The translations under genes were made by a program, and so were the position numbers. This document shows, piece by piece, positions 11,317 to 22,002 of a DNA stretch of 64,000 nt. Below the pieces are notes generated by a model. It was not told the DNA's origin. It saw only the letters and a program-made list of their open reading frames with translations, and ran no database searches. This DNA comes from Erigeron canadensis. Taxonomy: Eukaryota; Streptophyta; Magnoliopsida; Asterales; Asteraceae. Position 1 is the first letter of the stretch, and every line of letters starts with the position of its first letter. The DNA lies in NCBI RefSeq assembly GCF_010389155.1, contig NC_057761.1, positions 18,602,501-18,666,500 on the forward strand. The letters run 5' to 3'.

Positions 11317-12006
11317 TCAGGCTTGTCTCTTTGGAGCACTTCCACCATCTTCTTCAGTAGTCTTCCTCTTAAAGCTTGGAGAGTCTTCTGGTTTCCTCAT
11401 TCCCAGTTTGACTTCCATCATCATAATCCTACCATGTTCCTTCTCAATTCTCTTCATGAAATACCTTACATCAACAGAAATAAGCTGAGGATTTTCCTTG
11501 AAGTATAAGCCAATTTCTCTTAGTTCAGACCACCCAAACGCCCTTACTGACGTACTTCTTCTTTCATCGGTGAAGTTTTCTTCCCTTGTCAGTTTTACAT
11601 AGAATTTTGAGTAGGCTTCATGGTCAGTGGCCAATCTAATCTCTGCAGCAATGATTTTCCTGGCATCGGCTCTATAGTGCATTCTTTCATTGTATTCCTG
11701 CCTTACCTTTGCCAGTCTCACTTCTTCTTCAGTTTCTCTGGAAATGCCTTGTGAATGTGTAACTCTTTGTAATTGAGTCCTGCTTATGCTCCTGGACAGA
11801 TCCAGAGGAATGAAGTTGCTTAGATCAGCATCTCTCTGTGCCTTTGTTCTCCTTGGTGGCTTGGACACACCCTTCATCTTTTTCCTGTATTCATTTTCCA
11901 AGGCCAGAGCATTCCTTTTTGCTTTTCTCTGAAGCTCAAACAACTCATCCTTCCTGGCAGCAATCAGTTCAAGTATACTCACTTCATAAGTTTCAGCATC
12001 ATACAT
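11317..12006 (-). pseudogene. Third ORF of element C, C-terminal part
   Basis: The frame has 229 codons rich in Arg, Glu and Lys (for example ELQRKAKRNALALENEYRKK and EEEVRLAKVRQEYNERM), suggesting a helical, charged C-terminal region. It is out of phase with the preceding ORF3 piece at 12090-12785, so a frameshift lies around 12010-12090. No enzymatic motif and no hydrophobic membrane segment is visible. SIRE elements carry an extra ORF after pol, sometimes called env-like; position and size fit that, but function is unknown. Confidence 0.6.
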
Positions 12007-12089
12007 CTGCTCATCTTGAGCGTATACAGAACGCAGGCAACATCATCCATCACTTCCAGACACTTAATGACTCTGGGATCATTCTTCAT

Positions 12090-12785
12090 TTATCTATACA
12101 CATCAATGTGCACACTAAGACGGCCAGCATTGAAAGCATCCAGTGCTCCCCTTTGTGCCATATCCATCTTATGTGCTTCCCAGTCATTCCTCAGGTTTTG
12201 TTTCCAAATGTCAATTAATATGCACTCCTGCTGAAGTTTCCTTGATCTTTCTTCATCAGCATTAGGCAAGGAGGCAGTGATATCTATTTCTTCACCTACT
12301 TCAGTATCTTCACCAGAAATGACATGAGGCTTTCTTTGTTTTTTGAGTGTAGCCAAATCTGGGAAGTCCTCAAACTGAGGTTCTGACTCACCAGCTTCAT
12401 CCTCTTCTTCATTCTGCACACTGGCATTAGTACCAGTTGCTTTTTCCATACATTCCTGAGCAATGGCTTCAGTGCTAAGTGCTTTCTTCATCATTTCTAC
12501 CTTCAAACTGCTTTCCCCCTTGGAATGACCAACAGTCCCAGACTTAAAGGCATTCCACACATCCTCCAATTTGTTCCTATCAGAGGACCCAAAGGTTTTA
12601 CATTCAGGGGTCATGATAGCCACAGAAGTTTTTATCTGCTCAAAATCTCTTCTAAGAGTTTGGACTTCAGAGACCAAGTCCTTTGGCATTTCGTCTTTTA
12701 TTATCTTTTCAACTTGTGGCAACAAACTATCCAAAATAGTCCTCAACACTGACCCAGAGATTTCTTCGGTAACTTCCTTCAGCAT
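12090..12785 (-). pseudogene. Third ORF of element C, middle part
   Basis: The frame has 231 codons in the same phase as the piece upstream on the - strand (12861-14486) and is separated from it by one in-frame TAG near 12860. It contains a predicted helical stretch (LDSLLPQVEKIIKDEMPKDLVSEVQTL) and an acidic block (NEEEDEAGESEPQFEDFPDL). It ends at a stop at 12090, but the protein continues in another frame (11317-12006). Confidence 0.6.
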
Positions 12786-12860
12786 GTTAGCTCGAAATTT
12801 TCTGGTGACCTCATCACTAATGTTGCTAACAACTGAATTCTGGTCAAGTGTTGGCCTTCT

Positions 12861-14486
12861 CTATATATTGTCAACTCTGGTCACCAACTTCTCAACTTCA
12901 TCAGTCAAACTGGACAAGGGACTAGCAACACTTGTCTGAATGGCAGTTTGCACTGATCTGATCAATGTTTCTTCTAATCCCTGGACTGCCACTTGAATTT
13001 TTTCAGAATTGTTGTTTGTGGTCAGTACCAGTTCATCCAGCTTCTCGAAAACTACCTTCTCATTACCAGCAAATACAAGCATTTCTAACCTCATATTATT
13101 TGAAAGAGAGGTTTTGAAGTCAGAAACTACCTGTGAAGAAGTCTGGAGAGATCTTTCTAGGTCCGCCACCTTAGTGAAAAGGTCTTGGGCCTCGGTTGTA
13201 AAACTGGTGGAAAGATCACCTGGAGGAGTCAATCTGGTGGCTTGAGATACTGGAGCTTCAACCCTTGTAATTTCTTCATTCTGGTTGACAGTCTCCAATT
13301 CCACCAATGGTTCAGAAATTTGTTGAGCAATTTGTGGAGAAGAGGGATTTGTTAGAGGTGGTGTTTGAATTGATGATTCTGGTGGTGCTTGATTTTCATT
13401 TTGGATTGGAGAGGATGGAGGTGGTGAAACTGTTGTATTTAATTCTTCAACAACTGCACTGGTGATATGACTGGGAGATCTTTCAATGTGTAAGTCATCA
13501 TCACGAAGGAAATCCATATGTTCATCGAAGTCTTGATCAGAAATAGGAGACTCCATTTCAAAATTTGGCATTGCTTTTGCCAGTTGCTCACCAACACTTC
13601 TGTTTAAGTCAATCTGGGCTTCCTGCCCCTCAACATTTACCTGTACATCTTCATTCACTTGTGGCTCAACCTGCTCCACAATCAAGGATCCATCCAGATT
13701 CATAATGTCTCCAGCAGTAGAGTGTGGAATTGGAATTACTAGAGGTAAGGCTCCAGTGACATCAGTTTGACTTTCAATGTTTGGAGCAGACATAGTGGTT
13801 GCTTGCAAGCTCTCCCTTTCTTGTTGGGAGGAATCTGGATGGTTGACTTCAGCATTACTGGGAATGACCAAATTTCTCCTTCTTCTAAGTCTTCTGAGCC
13901 CAGTTCTTGGTCTAGAAGAGATGGTTGATGGAATAGAGAGGGAAGACTGCTCTGGATTAGGAACCTCTTGATTTTCTTGAGGAACTATATCAGCATTTTG
14001 TTCATCAGTAGTATCTTCATCATTATGTTCAACAACTTCCCTTCTAAAATTATTCATCATAGCTTCAGGAATATCAACCTCCAGATTATTTGACACCAAA
14101 TGGTTCAAATCACTTATATACTCAGCCATTGAAAAATTACTCGAACTACTTTCATAATCATCACCCAATTCTCTTTTGAAAATAATAGACAAAAACCTAA
14201 TAAATGGAACATTTGCCTTTCTTTTGTGTGCCCTTAGTCTATCAGCCAAATCATTGAACAGAATTTGGGCAAAATCAACCCTTAACCCATACCATAAACA
14301 GTAAGCTATTAACAACTGGGTTTGATTAATCTGATCTAATCCTCCAGATCCACTTCCTAAACAAGAGACAATATGAGTAAAGAAGTATCTCCATGAGTCA
14401 GACAGTCTACTCATATATATAGTACCTTTCCTCTTAAGAGCACCATGCTCATCAACAATATCTGTGTGTCCCATCTCCCGACACAC
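12861..14486 (-). pseudogene. Third ORF (env-like / accessory) of element C, N-terminal part
   Basis: The stretch is 541 codons open, but the first codon in this frame is GTG; the first ATG is at 14474 (MGHTDIVDEHG). The N-terminal 120 residues are folded-looking (YMSRLSDSWRYFFTHIVSC, FIRFLSIIFKRELGDDY), followed by a long Pro/Ser/Glu-rich low-complexity middle and a coiled-coil-like C-terminus (VADLERSLQTSSQVVSDFK). No signal peptide or clear transmembrane helix is seen, so the name env-like rests on position only. The next piece follows after one TAG. The product is not recognised beyond being the post-pol ORF of SIRE-type elements. Confidence 0.65.
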
Positions 14487-15256
14487 CTACCTATGATTCA
14501 CTCCAGTTGGAAGATGGAGTGGCAATTCATTCACTGACAAATAATTCATTTAAATTCATCCATCAACAGTGACATTTGACAACCCACAAAACTCATATTT
14601 CAACTTTTTAACTTCCCAAGGTAACAAACCATCATTTTATTAGAAAACAATTTATGCCACGTAGGATAAAGATAGTTTCCCACTAACAAAAGTGTTGCTT
14701 ACGTGGCATCACGAAGACCAAGTATTGAAAAAATTATGGCTGACGAACCAAGACTCAATTTAATGCATTTGGAGGGTGACTAGTCACTCCAGTTTCACTG
14801 GTGGATTAGTCCAGTAGAATATGCATTAATGGTATACTGAAGGGACATTCCAGTAACTACCCAGATTTGATCATTCTGGTAATCCTCAAACTCGCACATC
14901 AATATAAACAAATGAGAGGGACACATTTACAAAGCAACTGAAGTTACTTCAAACATGCACATCAACTTGTCCAGTATTAATGAGAGGAACACATTTACAA
15001 GGTACTAGAAACATTTTTGTTTTTTTTTTTTTAAAAAAATTGTCCAGTGAGAAAATAAATTAATAAATTCCCCCTGAAACTTAGATAAAAAAAAATGTGG
15101 TCTGAGTCTTTCCCCCTGGAATGGTGATCTATAAATCTATCAGTGCAAAGATAGTATCACAAAGGCGTTCGATAGCTTTACTGGTATAGATTTAAAAATC
15201 TGGAATCAAAGAACCCTGTCAGTGTCACAAAGGCGTTCATAACAAAGGTTCCAGAT
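14487..15256 (-). other. Spacer between pol and ORF3 of element C
   Basis: 770 bp without a credible ORF. It holds several TCCAGT motifs (about 14785-15045) like those crowded in the C LTR, an A/T homopolymer patch near 15020-15035, and a direct repeat TCACAAAGGCGTTC at about 15158 and 15224. It could contain leader or promoter sequence for ORF3; this is inference. Confidence 0.45.
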
Positions 15257-18200
15257 TTATGGGTTCAACATTCCCAACTCACCAACAAGATAACGAAAAG
15301 TTTTCTTATCCAGAGGTTTAGTAAAAATGTCAACGAGTTGTTTGTCGGTAGGGATGAAATGGATTACTACGTCACCTTTCATAACATGATCACGAATAAA
15401 ATGATACCTGAGATCGATGTGCTTAGTTTTGGAGTGCATGACTGGATTGTTTGAGATAGCAATGGCACTGGTATTATCACAGAAAATAGGAGATTTTGTA
15501 TACTTAAGACCATAATCAAGCAACTGGTTCTTCATCCAGAGTATCTGAGCACAACAACTAGCTGCAGATACATATTCAGCTTCAGCAGTAGAGAGTGAAA
15601 CTGAAGTTTGCTTCTTACTGGTCCAGCTTACCAGTTTGCCACCAAGGAAATGACATCCACCAGTAGTGGATTTCCTGTCTATCTTACAACCTTCATGATC
15701 TGAATCTGAATAACCCATTAAATCTAAGCCTGAACCTTTGGGATACCAAAGGCCCAAACTTGGGACACCTTTAAGGTACTTCAGTATGCGCTTTACAGCA
15801 AGCATATGAGATTCTTTTGGGTTAGCCTGATATCTGGCACATAAACATGTTGCAAACATTATATCTGGCCTACTGGCAGTCAAATACATCAGTGAACCAA
15901 TCATTCCTCTATAGGTAGTGATGTTCACTGGCTTACCATCAGGATCTGAATTTAAGTTTAGTGGTGCAGAAATTGGAGTTGATTTAGTTTGGGAAGAATT
16001 CATATCAAATTTCTTTAATATATCTCTAACATATTTCTCTTGATTAATAAAAATACCATCACTGGTTTGTTTAATCTGAAGACCTAAGAAATATGTTAAT
16101 TCACCCATTAAACTCATTTCGTATTCTTTTGACATTATTTTTGAAAATTTCTTGCACATATTTTCATCAGTAGAACCAAAAATAATATCATCAACATAAA
16201 TTTGTACCAGCAGAAGATTACCTTTTTCTCGAAGAATGAATAAGGTATTGTCAATTGCACTTCTCTTAAAACCATGTGCTAGTAAATGTTTAGTCAGAGT
16301 GTCATACCAGGCTCTTGGGGCTTGTCTGAGACCATAAAGTGCTTTGTCCAGACGATACACCCAGTGAGGATGTATTTCACTGATAAAGCCTGGTGGTTGC
16401 TTGACATACACTTCTTCTTCAAGTGTTCCATTTAAAAATGCACTTTTTACATCCATCTGGTAGACTCTGAACTTGTGATGAGCAGCAAATGCTAAAAACA
16501 TTCTGATAGCTTCGAGTCTAGCCAATGGAGCAAATGATTCATCAAAATCTTCTCCAGATTGAACATACCCCTGGGCAACCAATCTGGCTTTGTTTCTGAT
16601 CACATGCCCATCTTCATCAACCTTGTTTCTGAAAACCCATCTGGTGCCGATAGGTTCTTTCTTTCCAACAGGAAGGGGCACCAGATTCCATACCTTGTTT
16701 CTATCAAACTGGTTAAGTTCTTCTTGCATAGCAATAACCCAGTTTGGATCTTCCATTGCCTCGTCAATCTTTTTCGGTTCTATCAGTGATAAGAAGCTGA
16801 CAAATAAGCATTGCTCACTAGAGGCACTTCTGGTCTGAACCCCTCTAGTGGGATTACCAATTATCTGATCAATTGGATGAGCTCTTGTCCACTTAGAGTA
16901 ATGACCAGGATTATGAATAATAACATCAGTGCATGGATTCGATTGATCTCCCTCTGGAGTTGCATTAGGTAGAAGGTCTTGCCGAGCAATTTCCACATCT
17001 TCATCTGAATCTGTAAGATTACGATTTGCATCATAAAATTCATCATTTTGTGGCATTTCTTGGAGTACTGGATCAGTATCCTGGAGAGATTCAGAGTTCT
17101 GGAGAACTGAGACTGCTACTGGGGGAGTAGTACGAATATCTGATCCAATGGTAACTTCAGAGGGTAGTTTGAAGCTTACTGAAGGATAGAACAAGGTACT
17201 ACTGGGTGGTACAACCTTTTGAACAGGGTCCAGATCAGGATGACTGGAAACTTCTTCAGATAAATCTTTATTGTAGTTGATAGGATCAGATTTATCGAAG
17301 ACAATTGGAATTACTGGGGTTAAATCAAGAATTGGATTCTTATTGATTACTTCATTGGATTCATCGAATGTGACATGAATTGACTCATGAACTTTCTTCA
17401 GTCTTTTGTTGTAAACTCTGAAAGCTTTTCGAATTTCTGAATAGCCCAAGAAAAATCCTTCATCAGCTTTGGCATCGAATTTGCCTAACTGACTTGAGTC
17501 ATTCAGGATGTAAACTGGACATCCAAAAACATGGAAATAGCCAATATTTGGCTTCCTTTTTCTGAGCATTTCATATGCAGTCTTCTTGTGTCTTTTAACA
17601 TAAACTGATCGGTTCTGGGTGTGGCAAGCAGTTGCAATTGCCTCAGCCCAATAACTGGTTAGAAGACCAGATTCAGCAAGCATACTTCTGGCAGCTTCTA
17701 TCAGTGTTCGATTCTTCCTTTCTACAACACCATTTTGTTCTGGCGTACGAGCTGATGAGAAATTCTGAGAGACGCCAGTGTCAGCACAAAATTTCTCCAG
17801 AGTTGCATTCTGGAATTCTGTTCCCTTATCACTTCTTAGCTGACACACTTTATGCTTGTGTTTGAGTTCAATTTGTTTGATGTGACTGATGATTTCAACA
17901 GCAGCATCACTTTTAGACCTTAAAAAGATAACCCAAGAGTATCTGGTATACTCATCAACAATTACCAGGGTATATCTTTTACCAGCAAGTGTCTGAACAT
18001 TCACTGGACCAAAGAGGTCCAAATGAAGCATATGAAGAGGTTCAGTTATGCTAAAATTCTGCTTGGTCTTCTTAAAACTGGCTCGCTTCTGCTTTCCCTT
18101 TTCACATCCTGGACATAGCCTTTCCTTAATGAAGGAAACTGAAGGTATTCCATTTGCAAGTTGTTTTCTGGACAACTTGTTAATATATTTGAAATTTAAA

Positions 18201-18634
18201 TGGGATAACCTTTTGTGCCATAACCAGTTTGTGTCTTCATCAGCCTTTGTATAGAAACATTGCTCTAAAGGTGAGCTTTCCATATTCATTACATACACAT
18301 TCCCTTTTCTGGGAGCAATCAATACTACCTTCCAATCCTTGTTAAATACAATGCCCTGAGAGACATTAAACAATACCTGGTAGCCATCATCACACAGTTG
18401 GCTCACACTTATTAGGTTATATTTCAAACCATTAACATAAGCCACCTGTCTAAACTTGACTTGACCATTATTCAAAACACCATACCCTTCAGTCTTTCCA
18501 CAACCATCATTTCCAAAAGTAATGGAGGGTCCATCAAAAATGGTGAACTCCTCCAGCAGGGTCTTACATCCGGTCATAGTCTTGCTAGCAACACTGTCAA
18601 GATACCAAATATACTTCTTTCGATCGCCCTGCAC
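15257..18634 (-). pseudogene. Pol polyprotein of element C (protease, integrase, RT, RNase H)
   Basis: 1125 codons are uninterrupted. The protease box at the start reads [13 protein letters not shown]: the usual DSG catalytic triplet is DSV, which should inactivate it. Then follow the integrase HHCC-type zinc region (WHKRLSHLN...CPGCEKGKQ), the integrase D, D, E core ([29 protein letters not shown]), reverse transcriptase ([12 protein letters not shown] and IYVDDIIFG) and RNase H ([36 protein letters not shown]). All those catalytic residues are intact. There is no ATG at its start, and the frame is -1 relative to gag (ends 18649), so it would need frameshifting or a gag-pol fusion. It is listed as a pseudogene because of the protease change and broken gag; the rest of pol looks functional. 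Confidence 0.9.
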
Positions 18635-18648
18635 ACCTACCAGATTAG

Positions 18649-19782
18649 TTAGTTAGATTTGGGAACCCATCGACTAATGGGTTCTCTGGATCCAGCCTTG
18701 TGGACCCCTGTTGGTATCTGGTCGAGTTCACGTTTTTCAACATTGGGTTTATCAAAAATTATTGGAACAAATAGTTCAGAAACCCTTTTCTTTTTCTCTT
18801 TGGAAGATACATTTTTATTTTTCTTGGAAAATGGTTTTGAAATTTGTTTTGAGTTAGATGAAGTACCCTCAAAGTTGTTCAGTCTTGCATTACAACTTTG
18901 AACTTGACGAGCCAGTAATTGAAACTGGCTTTCCAATCTTAACAAAATTTCACTTTCAGATGACTCCTTAGCCTTTCCAGATGACTGGATTTTTGGCTTA
19001 GAAGGAGGGCTGGGAATTTTCCTTTCAATCTGGGGATTTTTGGAAACAGTCTGTGGCAAAGAATTTTTGACTTTCTTTTTCACTGGAGCAGTCATCTGGG
19101 GTACTCCAGTATTAACCACTTGGATATCAGCTGGAATTATACATGCTTTGGGTGTGGTTGGTTCATCATAAATTGTTTCTGGTCGGGCCTTCTCTAGCAA
19201 TTTATCAAGTACAGGAATTAAGGCAGCAGCATGAATGTTTCCATCTTGAAATGCACGTTTTTGTGATGGATATTGATTAACTGCTGTATCATAGGGTTTT
19301 TTTGTTTCAAGCCAAGATTTTATGACTTGTTTTTCACTTTCTAAAACTCTTTCTAATTCCTCTTTTTCTTGACAAAGTTGTTCAGTTACCAACACCTGGG
19401 CTTGAAATGCCAGTTCAATATCTTGAAGTTCTTTTAGTTTAGATTTTAAAACAAAGTTTTCTGAGGAATCAGTTTCAATACCATTTAAGCTATCAAATCT
19501 GACAGTTTCCACAAAGTTTAAATCTGAACTTAGAGCTTCAGCAATATCTAGTTTCAATTCTGGATCAATTTCTTTATCATAATCACTAACCTTTTTAATC
19601 ATAATGTCTACCCATCTACCAGATGTGACATCATCCTTCACCAGATGCTCTTCATTAGCCAGAGCCATATAACAACAATCTCTTTCCTCCTCTTCATCGA
19701 CTGATGAGTCATCAGAGGGAATCCATTCTTCTTCAACAACCATGCACTTATTATTATTGTTATTTTCCATTTGTTGTGCCAT
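18649..19782 (-). pseudogene. Gag C-terminal region of element C
   Basis: 377 codons. This is the long C-terminal Gag extension usual in SIRE-like elements: acidic start (VVEEEWIPSDDSSVDEEEE), coiled-coil-like middle (QDIELAFQAQVLVTEQLCQEKEELERVLESE), basic tail with KKKVKN and KEKKKR. It is in the same frame as the zinc-knuckle piece at 19864-20118, separated by an in-frame stop near 19864. The stop at 18649 lies just before pol begins. Confidence 0.75.
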
Positions 19783-19863
19783 AAGTGCAATCTGAGCCTT
19801 AAGCTTTTTGTATTTATGCTTATAATTATCTTCAGGCTTGTTATAAGAAGTTGGTGGACCAGA

Positions 19864-20118
19864 TTATGAGACATAATGACTAGACTTGCACTCTTTCATG
19901 AAATGACCGTTTCTACCACACTTAAAGCATGTCAAATTGGTCTTATCAGTGGAAGAACTGGGTGCATTGTGTCCAGTGGGTCTATTGGCTCTTGCTTTGA
20001 AACGATTAAAAGTTTTAGCAATCATGGCCATCAGATCATCACTGTCATTTTCCTCACAATCTGGAGATGTGTTATTAATAACTCCAGACTCCATAAGATC
20101 AGACATCATCTTCTTCAT
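19864..20118 (-). pseudogene. Gag zinc knuckle of element C
   Basis: 84 codons ending with a CCHC knuckle CFKCGRNGHFMKEC that binds the element's RNA. It is reached from 20115-21002 by a frameshift near 20118 and ends at an in-frame stop (near 19864), after which Gag continues in the same phase to 18649. Confidence 0.8.
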
Positions 20119-21002
20119 TGAGAATACACTCTCTGAAGATAATAATGACTGGTCACAGCAGCATGGTCTGAAGCATGGTTTAAAGCATCTTTTTCAGCCT
20201 CAATTCTTTGAGCTTGGTTTTCTTCAGTAAATCTAAAAGCACCATACAGAGTTGAAAGTGTATGTGTGTAAAGTGTTTTTCCTTGTCTTAAAACCAAAAT
20301 CATATGAGACCATTTAGTGGGAAGAATGTCACAAAACTTTTCCAGAAGTATATCCTTGTCTTTATTGACACCAAGAGCCCTCAACTGGTTTACAATTGAC
20401 ATGAATCTAGTATAAGTACCAGTTAATGATTCATTGGGCAAAGCAAAAAATGACTCATACTTCTTATTTAAAGATACTTTTCTGGTGCTAACAGTGTCAT
20501 CACCTCCTTCATACTGGTTAACTAATTCATCCCATAATACTTTCGCATTGGGATAAAGAATTAGTGTGGGAATAAGAGTTTCTGGAACAACCCCGAGGAT
20601 CATGTTTCTGAGAAGTGTATCGTAGGATACAAGTCTCCTTTCTTCTTCAGACCAATGTTCTTCTCTCTTTTCCCTCCCAGTCCTTGAACCACTTGGATCA
20701 AGAATTGGATTAATAGGATTTCTGGGAATATAAGGTCCTTCATTTAAAGTTTTTAACATATTCCTATCAATACCAGTAACATGAAGTAAAACTCTTGCTT
20801 TCCACGTACTAAATTCCTCATCAATCCCACTGAATTTGGGACAGGGAGTATTAGAATAATGCACATGCACATGTGGAGAAACAAGAGGAGGAAGAGGTGG
20901 TGGATTATTGTTAACATTATGAGGTGAAACAGGAGGGTCAATATTAGCATTAGTTTCATTAGTGTTAGATCCAACACTTTGTGTATTTTCTGGGATTGCC
21001 AT
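20115..21002 (-). pseudogene. Gag N-terminal/capsid region of element C
   Basis: 295 codons from ATG at 21002 (MAIPENTQSVG). The capsid-like region shows FSTWKARVLLHV, an acidic-basic stretch REEHWSEEERRLV, and VLWDELVNQYEGG, matching the UBN2-type Gag of Copia elements. The start lies 37 bp inside the primer-binding site, as expected. A frameshift near 20118 breaks it before the zinc knuckle. Confidence 0.85.
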
Positions 21003-21038
21003 CAGTTAATAGCAGATCTAGCAATTGTTTTAGCGACT

Positions 21039-21051
21039 GGCTCTGATACCA
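21039..21051 (-). other. Primer-binding site of element C
   Basis: On the - strand TGGTATCAGAGCC lies two bases after the 5' LTR end. It is complementary to initiator Met tRNA. Confidence 0.9.
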
Positions 21052-21053
21052 AT

Positions 21054-22002
21054 TGTGAAGTCCCTCACCGATGGTTTAACCCACGAGTGTAAAATACAAC
21101 AAGTCAAGTATGCACTAGATAAGGACTAGTATTTACGTAAATATAAATGCAAGAATATAAATAAGTAAATACAAGACTTAAGCAATAAATAAACAAGTTA
21201 AATGAGGTGGAACACGAAAGTAATTTTCAATGTGTATTTTATTTATTGATGTATAAACAAAATACAAGGTTGTTGCGGAACCTAGATAATACCAAAGTAA
21301 ATATCTAAACAACCTTATGAATTACAAGTGATCTATACTTGCTAAATAATCTCCTTGATCGAAATAATTAAAGTTGTGAAGTATAACTGTTTGGATCGAG
21401 AGTATTTAGACAAGTTCACCAAATTGCAAAAAGTAATTTGAAAGAGGAAAATGACTTAGTATTTATAGGCAAAATAATCTCTACAGTGATTATTTTGCCG
21501 TACAAATGTGGTTGGAAGCATTTAAGGAACTTTGGTATTTTCTTTAAATGCAATACTAAAAGTACAAGGATAAAGTCACATTTGATAGTGACTTATCACC
21601 TTTTAGCCAACCACCTTTACACGCGTGTAAAACCTTTACAAGGGACAAAAGAGATATCCGGGTAAAAGCGTGTAAAAGCATAAAGTCAATTCCTCGTAAT
21701 CAGTGTTCAGACTTGTAAGGTCTAGAACACTGACAAGGACTCCAGTTGTTGATCTGGTAAGTCTGCCAGTGGGCTCCGCCATATGTCAGTCTTCTTCTTC
21801 AAACTTCAGACTTTGTCTTCAGTGAGAATGTTCTTCAGTGGAGTAGATCTGGACTGGAGTGAAGTTCAATAAGCAAATCTGGAGGACTCCAGATTTCCTG
21901 TACAAGTAGACGCTTACTGGACTTCCATAATTTCTGGACAAATCTTCATGATTACTCCAGTCTTCAAGTCTGGAGCTAGTCCAGTAAAAACTGGACCTAA
22001 CA
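21054..22002 (-). repeat. 5' LTR of element C
   Basis: 949 bp, 5' LTR in element orientation. U3 (about 21700-22002) is packed with TCCAG(T/A) motifs in both orientations. A TATA box (TATAAAT, - strand) lies at 21461-21467. The right target duplication CATGG follows at 22003-22007. Confidence 0.95.
21461..21467 (-). promoter_or_regulatory. TATA box in LTR of element C
   Basis: TATAAAT on the - strand, with the same context in the solo LTR at 54895-54901. It lies downstream of the TCCAG-rich U3, so it is a plausible core promoter for the element. Confidence 0.6.

Larger units (their letters stand above)
10086..22002 (-). mobile_element. Element C: SIRE-like Ty1/Copia element with an extra third ORF
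   Basis: Length 11917 bp, - strand. The two LTRs are both 949 bp (10086-11034 and 21054-22002), with ends TGTTAGG...TTCACA on the element strand. The target duplication is CATGG at 10081-10085 and 22003-22007. The primer site for initiator Met tRNA (21039-21051) and the polypurine tract (11035-11047) fix the orientation. Order on the - strand: LTR, gag, pol (protease, integrase, RT, RNase H, the Copia order), a 0.77-kb spacer, a long third ORF, LTR. The long Gag, the third ORF after pol and the domain sequences point to the SIRE lineage. By eye the LTRs differ at only about 7 of 949 positions, so it is young. Gag and ORF3 carry frameshifts and stops. Confidence 0.95.

Noticed and set aside
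12861..14486. Calling ORF3 of element C an envelope gene
   Set aside because: No signal peptide, membrane anchor or fusion-like segment is visible; only the position after pol supports that name.
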